A stretch of 64,000 nt of DNA from Chitinophaga sp. 180180018-3 (lineage in GTDB: Bacteria; Bacteroidota; Bacteroidia; Chitinophagales; Chitinophagaceae). The DNA lies in the NCBI RefSeq assembly GCF_037893185.1, contig NZ_CP140772.1, positions 5,952,001 through 6,016,000 on the forward strand, read 5' to 3'. The notes under the pieces were generated by a model. It saw only the letters and a program-made list of their open reading frames with translations. It ran no database searches and had not been told where the DNA came from. The translations under genes and the position numbers were made by a program. Below, one piece after another: positions 32,610 to 41,529 of the stretch. Within the stretch, counting starts at the first letter, position 1. Every line of letters begins with the position of its first letter.

Positions 32610-35600
32610 TCAGAAAGAAACCCTTACCTGGAAACCGAGTGAACGGAAACTTGGAAGCGACATAAACTCCAGCCCCTGCGCGTTGCCCGCTCCGTTTACA
32701 CCTTCCGGATTGATGTGATCCGGCAGGGATGTGTAGAGGTAGAAAAGATCCCTTCCTACGAGCGACAATGAAGCCGCCTGGAATATCCTCGTCTTTTTAA
32801 TGAAGCTTTGAGGCAACTGGTAATTCACAGATATCTCCCTCATCTTCACCCAGGTATTCTCCAGCACTGCATTCCGGTCGATCCAGTCGCTGCCTTTCAC
32901 ACCATTTCCCAGATCTGTGCTGCTCCACACACCATAAGGCATATACTTGTAATAATAATGCACCACATTGTTGTTCACTTTTCCATCGGGGAACACACCC
33001 GGCAATATCACGCCCCAGTTGGTTTTGGTACCATCAGGCGTAGTGTAGGGCAATCCGCCGCCGTTCCTTTCTCTCAGCGTTTCTCTTGCCTGTCCCTGCT
33101 GCATGATAGTGGCATAGGTACCAGACCAGATATCCCCGCCGATCTTGGCATCTATCAGCGTACTCACAGAAAAGCCTCCCTTGAAGGTAAACGTGTTGGT
33201 GATCCCTCCTGTTAACTTCGGAGTGGCATTCCCCAACGGTACAAGTCCGTCGGTTGCCTGATACAACGTACCGTTCATCTCCGACTTACCATATGGATCC
33301 TGTACCATCAATGGCAGATGCGTTTTCGAATCATACACATAATCATATCCGTATATGGTGCCGAACTGATCTCCTACTTTCGCTGCTACCAGTGGCCCGT
33401 GCGCTCCGCCGTCGCCCCAGGCACTTCCCATATCTACACGTTCTGCTCCTTCCGACAACGACAATAACTTATTATTGTTATGCGCCAGGTTCAGGGCTAC
33501 ATCCCATCCGAAATTTTTCTGTGCAATTACTTTAGCGCGCAGTATCAGCTCTAATCCTGAATTCTCCAGTACCCCGCTGTTCACTACGAAACTGGTCATA
33601 CCGGAACTGATAGGCAACGGAGAACTAAGTATCTGGTTACGGGATTTCCCTTTATAATAACGGAGATCCAGATTGAAGCGGTTCTCCATGAATCCCAGCA
33701 CCAGGCCGAAATCTGCGGTGGTATTGATGGCGGGTTTGAAATTCACTGCAGGCAAAGTGTTGGGCAACATGGTGGCTGCCTGCCCACCGAATGTGATGGC
33801 GGAATAAGTACCGTTGATCTGGTAAGGAGCAGGATCTACTGCTGCCTGAGCCCAGGCTACCCGCAACTTACCGAAGCTGAGTATGGAAGGATCTGTTTTC
33901 AACAGATCAGTAAACACAAAACTACCTGCAAAAGAAGGGAAGAAATACGACCACTGTCCTTTCGGCAAACTGGATGACCAGTCGTTGCGGCCGGTCACAT
34001 CCAGGTAGAGGAAATCTTTGTAAGACAGGTTCAGGAAGCTGTATAAAGAGTTCATACGTTTACGCAACTGGCTTTCCACCACCGGATGCGGATTACCCAG
34101 GTAAGATCCTGAATTGAGGGAATATACATTTGGCATCGCCCAATTATCGTTGTAATTGAACATCCCGTAAACATCCCTGCGGTACACCGTTCCTCCCACA
34201 GAAAACTTCGCGTTCAGCACCCCGTTCATCATCTTGTCTTTATGCAACGTACCAATGAAATCCATATTGGAAGCATTGTCACGCTCTACACCATGACCAT
34301 AATATCCCTTCAGGCCAATCACATCAGTAGGTGTGTTTTTGATAGTCATTTCATTGGTGTTATTGTCTATACCACCTCTGAAAATAAAGTCAAGGAAATC
34401 TGTGGCTTCATAATTCAGCTGTACACCTCCCAGCAGTTTACGCCTGTTCTGATCGGTATTATTCTCGTATATGTTCCACACGGTGGCACCTCCGTTACCT
34501 ACCCAGGGAAAGGGAGTCAGCGGGTTCTGGCTGCCATCGGCGTTTTTGTAGATAGGAATATCCTCTCCGTAATAATTTCTACCTGCATTATATACCAGGC
34601 GCTTCTGCCAGGAATTAGCATCATTATTACCCAACTGTGGAGGATTATGATACTGGTTGATGATATACGATGTGGTAATTTGTGCACTCACTCTTTTGGT
34701 GAGCTTCATGTTAGCACCCAGGTTGAATGTATTGCGGTAGTAGTTGGTGTTTGGTAAAACCGCTGAGTTATCGAGCCGGGAGAAAGAACCACGTATAGAT
34801 CCCCATTCATTACCACCGGAGAAAGATACGTTGTGCGTAGATTGCATACCGTTCCGGTACAACAGCTTGATGTTATCCGGATGCGGCACATCTGCACGCT
34901 GTGTACCATCCCACCAGGTGATCATTTTACCGTCCATCTTCGGGCCCCAGGAAACACCGGAACCGGGCCAGCCTACCTGGTTGTAGGTATTTACCCCATA
35001 AGGGCCGGAGCCTGTTTTGGGATCTACATACATTCCTTCCCAGGAACTGGTTAATTTTGGATTACCGCTGGCATCCCGTAAATAATCAGGTGCATTCAGC
35101 GATACCATTCCCCCTGCACCATATTCGTTCTGCAACTGCAGATAACGATAAGGCTGTATCACTTTGTAGCCATAGGTATAGTCTACCCCCAGACCTTCCC
35201 CTTTTTTTCCTTTCTTGGTGGTAATCAATATAACACCATTCGCTCCCTTTCCTCCATACAATGCTGCAGCAGTAGGGCCTTTCAGCACACTGATAGATTC
35301 AATGTCCTCCGGGTTGATCATATTGATAGGGCTACCGAAATCCCTCGGAGAACTGGTGTTGGACGCATCTGCGCTGTTACCACTATACAAGGCACTTCCG
35401 GTGGGGGAATTCCGCACATCATAAGGCTTGGCCAGATCGTTCGCCATAGGCATTCCATCCACGATGATCAGGGGCTGGTTATCGCCCTGTATGGTATTGT
35501 TTCCTCCTATCACAATACGGGTAGTACCACCATCTACGCCATTCGGATTGGTGATATTCACACCCGCCATCTTACCACCCAGTGCGTTGATAACGTTGGG

Positions 35601-36371
35601 GGCATTAGACCGGGCAATTTCTCCGCCTTTCACTTCTTCCTGCGAGTAGCCCAGCGATCTTACATTCCTCTTGATACCCAATGCAGTTACCGCCACGGCA
35701 TTGAGCGAAGTAGCGGATGCTTCCAGCACTACATCCATCACAGTTCCCGCACTTACGGTTACCCGTTTCTGGGTATAGCCAACAAAAGAAAATACCAGCA
35801 CATCACCTGGATTAGCATCCAGTTCAAAATGGCCATTCGCATCGGTAACGGTACCTTTGCTGGTACCGGCTACCACCACGCTTACGCCCGGTAATGCGCC
35901 GCCATCGCTGGCTTTCACCACTCCCTTCACCCGCTGTGCCAGCATACTGATATCGTCTATACTCAGGGCGGCTTCCTCGTTTTTCTCTTTCTTCAGGATG
36001 ATCTGTTCGTTGATCACCTCAAAGGTGATACGGAACGGATGCAGCAAGCGGTACAACACATCCCCCAGCTGCTCATCACGCGCAGTCAGCGCCACGCGCT
36101 GCTTTCCGGGCAACGTGTTGTTGCTGTACGTAAAATTGACTGACGTTTTTTCTGTAATAATCTTTAAAATATTACGCAGGTCGCTGGGCGGCAGGCTCAG
36201 CGACACCTTTCTGCTAAGGATCTCCTGTGCATGCACATCTTTGGCAAAAACACAGGTGATCAGGCAAAACAATAACAGCGATTGTAACAAGGCAACCCTC
36301 ATAAAAAATATGACAGTCCGGTTGGAGTTTGCAAAAATGTGCATAACTTCAAAGTGTTTTGTTGTGATCAA
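32610..36371 (-). CDS. SusC/RagA-family TonB-linked outer-membrane transporter with STN domain
   Basis: 1253 residues. After a signal peptide (core MRVALLQSLLLFCLITCVFA; in-frame starts at 36371, 36344 and 36302 are possible) come an STN domain (about 50-130), a carboxypeptidase-D-like domain (KGVVKASDGGALPGVSVVVA), the plug with the SusC TonB-box region and NPEDIESISVLKGPTAAALY, and a 22-strand barrel that ends in Phe (GFQVRVSF). The STN domain means that it can signal to a FecR anti-sigma factor, and FecR and sigma genes lie directly upstream. Transport needs TonB-ExbBD, not encoded here. Confidence 0.93.
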   Translation of the reverse strand: MITTKHFEVMHIFANSNRTVIFFMRVALLQSLLLFCLITCVFAKDVHAQEILSRKVSLSLPPSDLRNILKIITEKTSVNFTYSNNTLPGKQRVALTARDEQLGDVLYRLLHPFRITFEVINEQIILKKEKNEEAALSIDDISMLAQRVKGVVKASDGGALPGVSVVVAGTSKGTVTDANGHFELDANPGDVLVFSFVGYTQKRVTVSAGTVMDVVLEASATSLNAVAVTALGIKRNVRSLGYSQEEVKGGEIARSNAPNVINALGGKMAGVNITNPNGVDGGTTRIVIGGNNTIQGDNQPLIIVDGMPMANDLAKPYDVRNSPTGSALYSGNSADASNTSSPRDFGSPINMINPEDIESISVLKGPTAAALYGGKGANGVILITTKKGKKGEGLGVDYTYGYKVIQPYRYLQLQNEYGAGGMVSLNAPDYLRDASGNPKLTSSWEGMYVDPKTGSGPYGVNTYNQVGWPGSGVSWGPKMDGKMITWWDGTQRADVPHPDNIKLLYRNGMQSTHNVSFSGGNEWGSIRGSFSRLDNSAVLPNTNYYRNTFNLGANMKLTKRVSAQITTSYIINQYHNPPQLGNNDANSWQKRLVYNAGRNYYGEDIPIYKNADGSQNPLTPFPWVGNGGATVWNIYENNTDQNRRKLLGGVQLNYEATDFLDFIFRGGIDNNTNEMTIKNTPTDVIGLKGYYGHGVERDNASNMDFIGTLHKDKMMNGVLNAKFSVGGTVYRRDVYGMFNYNDNWAMPNVYSLNSGSYLGNPHPVVESQLRKRMNSLYSFLNLSYKDFLYLDVTGRNDWSSSLPKGQWSYFFPSFAGSFVFTDLLKTDPSILSFGKLRVAWAQAAVDPAPYQINGTYSAITFGGQAATMLPNTLPAVNFKPAINTTADFGLVLGFMENRFNLDLRYYKGKSRNQILSSPLPISSGMTSFVVNSGVLENSGLELILRAKVIAQKNFGWDVALNLAHNNNKLLSLSEGAERVDMGSAWGDGGAHGPLVAAKVGDQFGTIYGYDYVYDSKTHLPLMVQDPYGKSEMNGTLYQATDGLVPLGNATPKLTGGITNTFTFKGGFSVSTLIDAKIGGDIWSGTYATIMQQGQARETLRERNGGGLPYTTPDGTKTNWGVILPGVFPDGKVNNNVVHYYYKYMPYGVWSSTDLGNGVKGSDWIDRNAVLENTWVKMREISVNYQLPQSFIKKTRIFQAASLSLVGRDLFYLYTSLPDHINPEGVNGAGNAQGLEFMSLPSFRSLGFQVRVSF

Positions 36372-36535
36372 TAAGATGAATACGGCAAATCGTTTCCTGC
36401 AGCAGTTGTCCAGACGTTACAGGAAAAAATTACAGGGTGGCGGTGTTAGCGCATCGCCACTTTTCTTTGGTTGATAGCATTACGTAAACATAGGTAGCGT
36501 TTTAGTGGAATAACAAGTGAACAATACAATATTTT

Positions 36536-37615
36536 CTAGCTACAGGGCTTCCCGGTGATATAAACCTGTCCCCCGCTTATTCTATAACTGGCGTTGATAG
36601 CCGAGCAAATAATCTTCAATTTATTTTCTAACGATTCATTCGTCAACGTGGTAGTTACCAGGCATTTGCTGAATGCCGTTTCATTGATGTTGATCTTAAT
36701 GCTGTAAGCTGCTTCCATCGCCCTGAATATTTCTGTCACAGGTACATTATCGAAGGCAAATGGTTTGAGGAGGGCGTCTGGTTGTAATGCAGCAATATCA
36801 GCACCTGCAGCAGAATCAGCCAGAAATGCAGCCGTCCGGGTATCGAAACTGATTTTATGATTCGGGGTAACTATATAATTCTTCCGGGATTTGTCTGCCA
36901 GCCCGAACACTGCAATCTTACCGGTTTTTACAGTTACGGTAAGATGACCATTCTTCCCGGATACACTAAAACTCGTGCCCAGCACACGTATCCCAACTTC
37001 CGGCGTATACACCACAAATGGCCTGGCCGCATCACTGGCCACTTCAAAAAAGGCATCTCCCTTCAATACAATCTTCCGCTCAGGATTAGCCAGGAAAGCA
37101 TCGTGCTGTATAGAAGCGCCGGCCTCTAATATCACCATAGAACCATCGGCCAGGTAAGCTACCTGGTTACGGTCGGATGTATTGGTACGGGTAAGCTGCT
37201 CGTTTTCGGTACGGATACTGAGCGCCGACGCAAGCGCCGGCTTGTTGTCCCTCCTGAGATAAATAAACGTCAGCACTATTCCTGCCAGCACTGCAGCGGC
37301 GCTGGCCCACCAGCCCCAACGGGAACGGCGCTCCAAAGGCAACAGCAGCGGCGAAATTGCCCGGTGATTACCGGCCAGTGTTAACTCCAGCTGAGTATAC
37401 ACATCTTCCGGTAACGCTGCATCCACCTCCTGGTGGCCTGCCCGGTGAAGCTCCAGTACCATTTGCCTGGCCTTCTCCATAACAGGCACTTTCTCCGCAT
37501 GGCTGGCCTGCCATTGCTCCCACCATGCACTGTTAGCAGCATCGGGATATAGCACCCACTGGATAAAACGGTCGTCCCGGAGAAATTCCCAGGTGCCCTC
37601 ACCAAAATGATTCAT
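36536..37615 (-). CDS. FecR-family anti-sigma factor
   Basis: 359 residues. Cytoplasmic N-terminal part that would bind the sigma factor (EGTWEFLRDDRFIQWVLYPD), one membrane helix at ~104-123 (WWASAAAVLAGIVLTFIYL), then a periplasmic FecR domain (VAYLADGSMVILEAGASIQH; GDAFFEVASDAARPFVVYTP; VLGTSFSV) and a C-terminal DUF4974 module (VTEIFRAMEAAYSIKI). It relays the signal from the STN domain of the SusC protein downstream. The sigma gene is 161 bp upstream, separated by an A/T-only hairpin. Confidence 0.92.
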   Translation of the reverse strand: MNHFGEGTWEFLRDDRFIQWVLYPDAANSAWWEQWQASHAEKVPVMEKARQMVLELHRAGHQEVDAALPEDVYTQLELTLAGNHRAISPLLLPLERRSRWGWWASAAAVLAGIVLTFIYLRRDNKPALASALSIRTENEQLTRTNTSDRNQVAYLADGSMVILEAGASIQHDAFLANPERKIVLKGDAFFEVASDAARPFVVYTPEVGIRVLGTSFSVSGKNGHLTVTVKTGKIAVFGLADKSRKNYIVTPNHKISFDTRTAAFLADSAAGADIAALQPDALLKPFAFDNVPVTEIFRAMEAAYSIKININETAFSKCLVTTTLTNESLENKLKIICSAINASYRISGGQVYITGKPCS

Positions 37616-37685
37616 GCAGGTATGTTTTAAAAAGCCCTTCCTGGCCCTTTACTACATAAGTGACAAAAACAGTTTGGTTATACTC

Positions 37686-37716
37686 AAAAAAAATAAAGTT
37701 TTTTTAACTTTTTTTT
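37686..37716. terminator. A/T-only hairpin between sigma and FecR genes
   Basis: Arms AAAGTT/AACTTT around five T, embedded in long A and T runs (37686-37700 and 37706-37716). It lies in the 161-bp gap between the sigma gene (stop at 37777) and the FecR gene (start at 37615). It may reduce read-through from sigma to anti-sigma; weak in G+C terms, so uncertain. Confidence 0.35.
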
Positions 37717-37776
37717 GGAAGACGGGTAACGAATGGTACCTGGTATACATCCGCGCCTGCCACAGCACTGCGGTAC

Positions 37777-38391
37777 TCAGCACAGGAACAGGTAAAATGT
37801 TTCCAGTAAACGCCTGGCCAGCGGGGATGTTTCGAGCGTTTCCTTAATACGGCCCAGGGCATTATATAAAAGATTGCTGACCGATTGCGACTTCATCTGC
37901 ATCAATTCCGCAATTTGTGCATTGCTGAACCCCATATAAAACCGAAGCATGATAATTTCCTGCTGGCGGCGGGTAAGCTTTTGTATGGCAGTTCCCAGCA
38001 TAATACTCCTCGACTGATGTATCTCCGCATCAATAATACGATCCTCAACAGTGGATTCTACTTCGTCATTGTCATGCAGATACTTATTCTGCCGGCCGGT
38101 ATTATGCCGGTATTGATAGTTGGCTCTTAACAGTTTGTATTTCAGGCTCCGACACAAATAAAATCTCACTGATACCACATCGCCGACAGTTTCACGGCTA
38201 TTCCATAACTCCATGAACAGGTCGTGCACCATATCCTTCAGCTTCTCCCGGTCGTCGCAAAACCGGAAGCCATATTGGAAAAGATAAACCGTGTACTCCC
38301 GGTAAATCAGCGCAAACGCCGCCCTGTCACCGGATTTGAACCGCTTCCACAAGGTAGATTCCTCAAAATTTCCCTCTTTTAATGCAGACAT
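37777..38391 (-). CDS. FecI-type ECF sigma-70 factor
   Basis: 204 residues. Region 2 (WKRFKSGDRAAFALIYREYT; KDMVHDLFMELWNSRETVGD) and region 4 (AIQKLTRRQQEIIMLRFYMG; NAQIAELMQMKSQSVSNLLY) are clear, with no region 3, as in extracytoplasmic-function sigma factors. Controlled by the FecR protein encoded next, and expected to drive the SusC/SusD genes. I could not define its promoter motif from this single locus. Confidence 0.93.
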   Translation of the reverse strand: MSALKEGNFEESTLWKRFKSGDRAAFALIYREYTVYLFQYGFRFCDDREKLKDMVHDLFMELWNSRETVGDVVSVRFYLCRSLKYKLLRANYQYRHNTGRQNKYLHDNDEVESTVEDRIIDAEIHQSRSIMLGTAIQKLTRRQQEIIMLRFYMGFSNAQIAELMQMKSQSVSNLLYNALGRIKETLETSPLARRLLETFYLFLC

Positions 38392-38590
38392 TTGTGGATC
38401 ATTTACAGCAACGTGATTTTGGTTTCATGACAATGTCGGCGGAAATACTTCGTCTGTCTTATACATGGTAATGTAATTACTTTTTGCCAATCATTCAAAT
38501 ATCATTCAGATACAATAAACCTAAAACAACATAATATCAGTAAATTTTATTACTCCCCTACCAGAAATTTTTTTATTCAAATGTTATGAT

Positions 38591-38598
38591 TATATTTG
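38591..38598 (+). promoter_or_regulatory. Bacteroidetes-type -7 box (TATATTTG) before the Cys-leader ORF
   Basis: Perfect match to TAnnTTTG. A T-rich stretch about 20 bp upstream would be a weak -33 element. Transcription would start near 38605, about 30 nt before the ATG of the leader ORF. Confidence 0.6.
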
Positions 38599-38633
38599 TC
38601 CACAAAACCAGTAGACTAATAAATTTATCTGTT

Positions 38634-38714
38634 ATGAACACTCGCTATCATCCCGCAGGGAAGCATTTGTTTTTCATACTCCGCACTAATCATGCGGCCT
38701 GTTGTTGTTGTTAA
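38634..38714 (+). CDS. 26-codon leader peptide ending in four cysteines
   Basis: ATG at 38634, TAA at 38712-38714. The peptide has basic and aromatic residues (MNTRYHPAGKH; LFFILRTNHAA) and ends in Cys-Cys-Cys-Cys, encoded by four TGT codons immediately before the stop. It lies ~30 nt after the predicted transcription start and 92 bp before the dioxygenase gene. A downstream hairpin (38726-38751) and an alternative partner inside the leader make an attenuation arrangement plausible: ribosome stalling at Cys codons would sense cysteinyl-tRNA supply. The layout is seen; the mechanism is inferred. Confidence 0.6.
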   Translation: MNTRYHPAGKHLFFILRTNHAACCCC

Positions 38715-38725
38715 CTCCTCCCTTC

Positions 38726-38751
38726 TTGCGGCATCTCCACCAACGCCGCAA
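38726..38751 (+). promoter_or_regulatory. attenuator-like hairpin after the Cys leader
   Basis: Stem TTGCGGC (38726-38732) / GCCGCAA (38745-38751), 12-nt loop, followed by a U-rich stretch (ATATTTATTT). The same TGCGGC also occurs at 38693-38698, in the Ala codons just before the four Cys codons, so the 3' arm GCCGCA has two competing partners. Confidence 0.5.
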
Positions 38752-38806
38752 CAGCATATTTATTTAAGCAACTGATTTATCACTGTTCACCAAACCATTC
38801 ATCGTC

Positions 38807-39700
38807 ATGAAAACGAATAACCAACCCGTTTTCCACCTCAATGAGGGGATCACTACTGCACACCTTAATTATTTCAGCCAGCATGGCATCATCCAGTTCA
38901 AAGGATTTTTCAACAGTCACGCCCTGGCCACCATCCACCAGGAAATCCGCCAGGTGCAGAACGTACTGCTTCGCAACAACGTGCAGAAAATAAATGGCAT
39001 TCCGCTCAAATTCGGCGCCGACTCTGATGGCAGCCCGCTCATACAACGTATCGCATTTGCATCCCACTACAGCAACGTATTGCGTGATCTGTTGAAAGAC
39101 GAACGGCTGCAGGCGCTGACCAGTCTCCTCGGCCCTTACGAAGGCAGGATCGGAGAAAATGAAAAAGACGGCCTCGTGATAAATCACTACGTAAATACTG
39201 CGGAGAGCCAGTTCAGGCAGCTAGGATGGCATACTGATAGCCCCCGCGATCTGTTCCTGGGCTCCCGCATACTTCCCATGCTCAATGTAGGCATTCATCT
39301 CGACGATTGCCCTTACGACAACGGCGGGTTAAGAGTACTGCCGGGCACCCACAGGCAAGGCCTGTTGCAACTGCTGTTCCGGAAAAAATATTTCATTGAC
39401 AACCATCCGGACAAACGGGAAGTTGGTTTCGATATCGCTGCCGGCGATCTCACAGTACACGACGGCCGCCTCTGGCACCGTGTGCAGCAGTCGCCACATA
39501 CCGGCGAAAAAAGCCGGCGCCGGGTAATGTACATTCCGGTGATCACCGGGGCCTATCAGCCGAAAACTGCTAACAGCCCCACACCGTTCTATCACAAACT
39601 CGCGCAGCTGAAGCAATATCTATACGGCGGTCAGCCACAGTGGGCTCCTGCCAAAGCTCCCGGCGGCAAACTAGCCGAAGCCAATACTACATCTATCTAA
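38807..39700 (+). CDS. phytanoyl-CoA dioxygenase (PhyH)-family oxygenase
   Basis: 297 residues, cytoplasmic. Fe(II)-binding triad: His142 and Asp144 in GWHTDSPRD and His224 in GRLWHRVQ; a basic cluster SRRRV (236-240) is placed for 2-oxoglutarate binding. Members hydroxylate many substrates (fatty acyl chains, amino acids, secondary metabolites), so the substrate is open. It is followed 13 bp later by an SDR gene, and led by the Cys-rich ORF, which suggests regulation by sulfur or cysteine status and hence perhaps a sulfur-containing substrate (inference). Confidence 0.85.
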   Translation: MKTNNQPVFHLNEGITTAHLNYFSQHGIIQFKGFFNSHALATIHQEIRQVQNVLLRNNVQKINGIPLKFGADSDGSPLIQRIAFASHYSNVLRDLLKDERLQALTSLLGPYEGRIGENEKDGLVINHYVNTAESQFRQLGWHTDSPRDLFLGSRILPMLNVGIHLDDCPYDNGGLRVLPGTHRQGLLQLLFRKKYFIDNHPDKREVGFDIAAGDLTVHDGRLWHRVQQSPHTGEKSRRRVMYIPVITGAYQPKTANSPTPFYHKLAQLKQYLYGGQPQWAPAKAPGGKLAEANTTSI

Positions 39701-39713
39701 AAAAATAACAGTT

Positions 39714-40526
39714 ATGTCTTACGCATTAATAACCGGCGCCGCTAAAGGAATCGGAAAAGCCATCGCCGCCGAACTCGCAGCCCGCAACTATCATCTGCTG
39801 CTGGTCGATATCGACGACGTTGCCCTCGCCGGCACCGCCGCCGCGCTTTCCGCACAGTATCACGTAAACGCACATACGTTGCATCAGGATCTCTCAGCTC
39901 CTGATGCAATACAACACGTAACCACCTGGAGCAGCCCTTATCACAACGAGCTGACGGTAGTCGTGAGCAACGCCGGCTACGGTATCAACGGCGCCTTCGA
40001 AGAACTGACCATCACCGAACAATTCAATATCATCGATGTGAATATCAAAGCCCAGGTGGGCCTGTCATACGCCTACATCCCCGTATTGCGCAGATTCCCT
40101 AAAGCGTATCTGCTCAATCTCGCCAGCACTACCGCCTATCAGACAGTACCATATCTTAACATATACGCGGCTACGAAAGCTTTTGCGCTTTCTTTTACAC
40201 GCGGGCTCCGTTACGAGTTGAGAAATTCCGGTATATCCGTCAGTGCACTCAGTCCGGGCAGTACGGATACCGATTTTGTTAACAGGGCCCGCATGAATGA
40301 GCATACCAGAAGCATTGCACAACGGTTTAACATGACTGCTGAAAGTGTAGCTAAAATTGCCATAGCAGGACTTTTCAAAGGCAAGGCAGAAATTGTTCCG
40401 GGCTTCACCAACAAGCTGAATGCATGGTTGCCTAAATTTTTTCCGAAAGCATTCGTGGAAAAAATTGCAGCAGGTATCTATGAACCTCAGAAAGAGAAAG
40501 CAGACAGTGTAGTACTCCCCGCCTGA
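39714..40526 (+). CDS. short-chain dehydrogenase/reductase
   Basis: 270 residues, classical SDR. Cofactor motif TGAAKGIG (8-15), NNAG-type SNAGYG, catalytic Ser in LNLASTTAY and Tyr/Lys in IYAATKAF. Asp in LLVDIDD after strand 2 suggests NAD preference. 13 bp after the PhyH gene: probably one operon in which a hydroxylated product is oxidised, or an oxo group reduced. A Lys/Pro-rich C-terminal segment (LNAWLPKFFPKAFVEKI) could touch a membrane. Substrate unknown. Confidence 0.88.
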   Translation: MSYALITGAAKGIGKAIAAELAARNYHLLLVDIDDVALAGTAAALSAQYHVNAHTLHQDLSAPDAIQHVTTWSSPYHNELTVVVSNAGYGINGAFEELTITEQFNIIDVNIKAQVGLSYAYIPVLRRFPKAYLLNLASTTAYQTVPYLNIYAATKAFALSFTRGLRYELRNSGISVSALSPGSTDTDFVNRARMNEHTRSIAQRFNMTAESVAKIAIAGLFKGKAEIVPGFTNKLNAWLPKFFPKAFVEKIAAGIYEPQKEKADSVVLPA

Positions 40527-40559
40527 ATGCTGCTGTGGCGTTGCATCACAGCGCCACAG

Positions 40560-41339
40560 CTAAGCATACAATGTTTGCTCATCCGTATAATAGGTTTTCC
40601 GGCCACCTCCGGTATCGGTCTTTATTTCAGCGCCACCCGGACTTTGCTTCAACTTAGCGTTATGTATCAGCATGAAACTCCTTACTTCGCCATTGATGAT
40701 ATCCGGATCATGCTGTAATATTTTTTTCTCCGCCCCTGCGAGGATGGTTTTAATAGTTTTCAACAGTTCGCCAACTTTCTCCGCAGGGATTTTATTACAC
40801 ACAGAAAACGGAGATATCCCCGAAGCCCACAATATATCATCGGCATAAGCATTGCCTATCCCCAATACATTGTGCTGATCGAGCAGGTATTTCTTGATGG
40901 TTATTTTCTTCTTATGCAGCTGATCTTTGAGATAAGTTGCATTGAATTCCTCCGACATAGCATCCGGTGCTGTTTTAGGCTCCGGATCCGGGAATACATG
41001 GGCAGCCCCCTGAAAGTCGGTCAGCGCAAGCCCTTTGCCCCCTTCAAAAAGCAACTCCACGATGGTATATTTCTCTGTATTCTTCTTATCAAAAAAATAC
41101 AATTTACCATGCAGCATCAGGTGCATCCCCAACACATGACCATTGCCAAATTCAAAATGTAATTCTTTTCCAACTCTGCGTATATGCGTCAACGTTTGTC
41201 CGTCGAACGCAGTCTTCAATGCTTCAGGTGTAACCGTCAGTTTTTTGGCATTCTTTACGGTAATGGAAACAAGCTTTTTGTGTAACAGGGCTTTCTCAAG
41301 ATTATGCCGGAAAGCTTGCAGATCAGGTAACTCAGGCAT
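40560..41339 (-). CDS. Fpg/Nei-family DNA glycosylase lacking the zinc finger
   Basis: 259 residues. N-terminal MPELPDLQAF supplies Pro2, the nucleophile, and Glu3; Lys58 (RRVGKEL) matches the conserved beta-strand lysine. The helix-two-turn-helix is QHNVLGIGNAYADDILWASG. The C-terminal region that normally has four zinc-binding cysteines reads KQSPGGAEIKTDTGGGRKTY: no Cys, but the hairpin turn and GGRKTYYT are kept, as in the zinc-less finger of NEIL1-like enzymes. It removes oxidised bases by base excision repair. Note Asp6 where Glu is usual. Confidence 0.88.
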   Translation of the reverse strand: MPELPDLQAFRHNLEKALLHKKLVSITVKNAKKLTVTPEALKTAFDGQTLTHIRRVGKELHFEFGNGHVLGMHLMLHGKLYFFDKKNTEKYTIVELLFEGGKGLALTDFQGAAHVFPDPEPKTAPDAMSEEFNATYLKDQLHKKKITIKKYLLDQHNVLGIGNAYADDILWASGISPFSVCNKIPAEKVGELLKTIKTILAGAEKKILQHDPDIINGEVRSFMLIHNAKLKQSPGGAEIKTDTGGGRKTYYTDEQTLYA

Positions 41340-41386
41340 GACTATTTTCTTTGAATATACGCAATAATATTGGGCGAAATAAAAAA

Positions 41387-41407
41387 GGCCGGCAGCAAGA
41401 ACCGGCC
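41387..41407 (-). terminator. Rho-independent terminator of the 41530-42378 lipoprotein gene
   Basis: Stem GGCCGG (41387-41392) / CCGGCC (41402-41407), 9-nt loop. On the minus strand it is followed by TTTTTT. The lipoprotein stop lies about 120 bp upstream. Confidence 0.75.
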
Positions 41408-41529
41408 CTACCTTTTATGGCAGTTTTTCTTTTACGAAACTATAATTTAAAGATACGCTAACGGAGTCTGCCAGGTTGTATCAATATTGTCCACCTGTTA
41501 ACGAAAATTAACCAGCTTAATTAGCTCCG

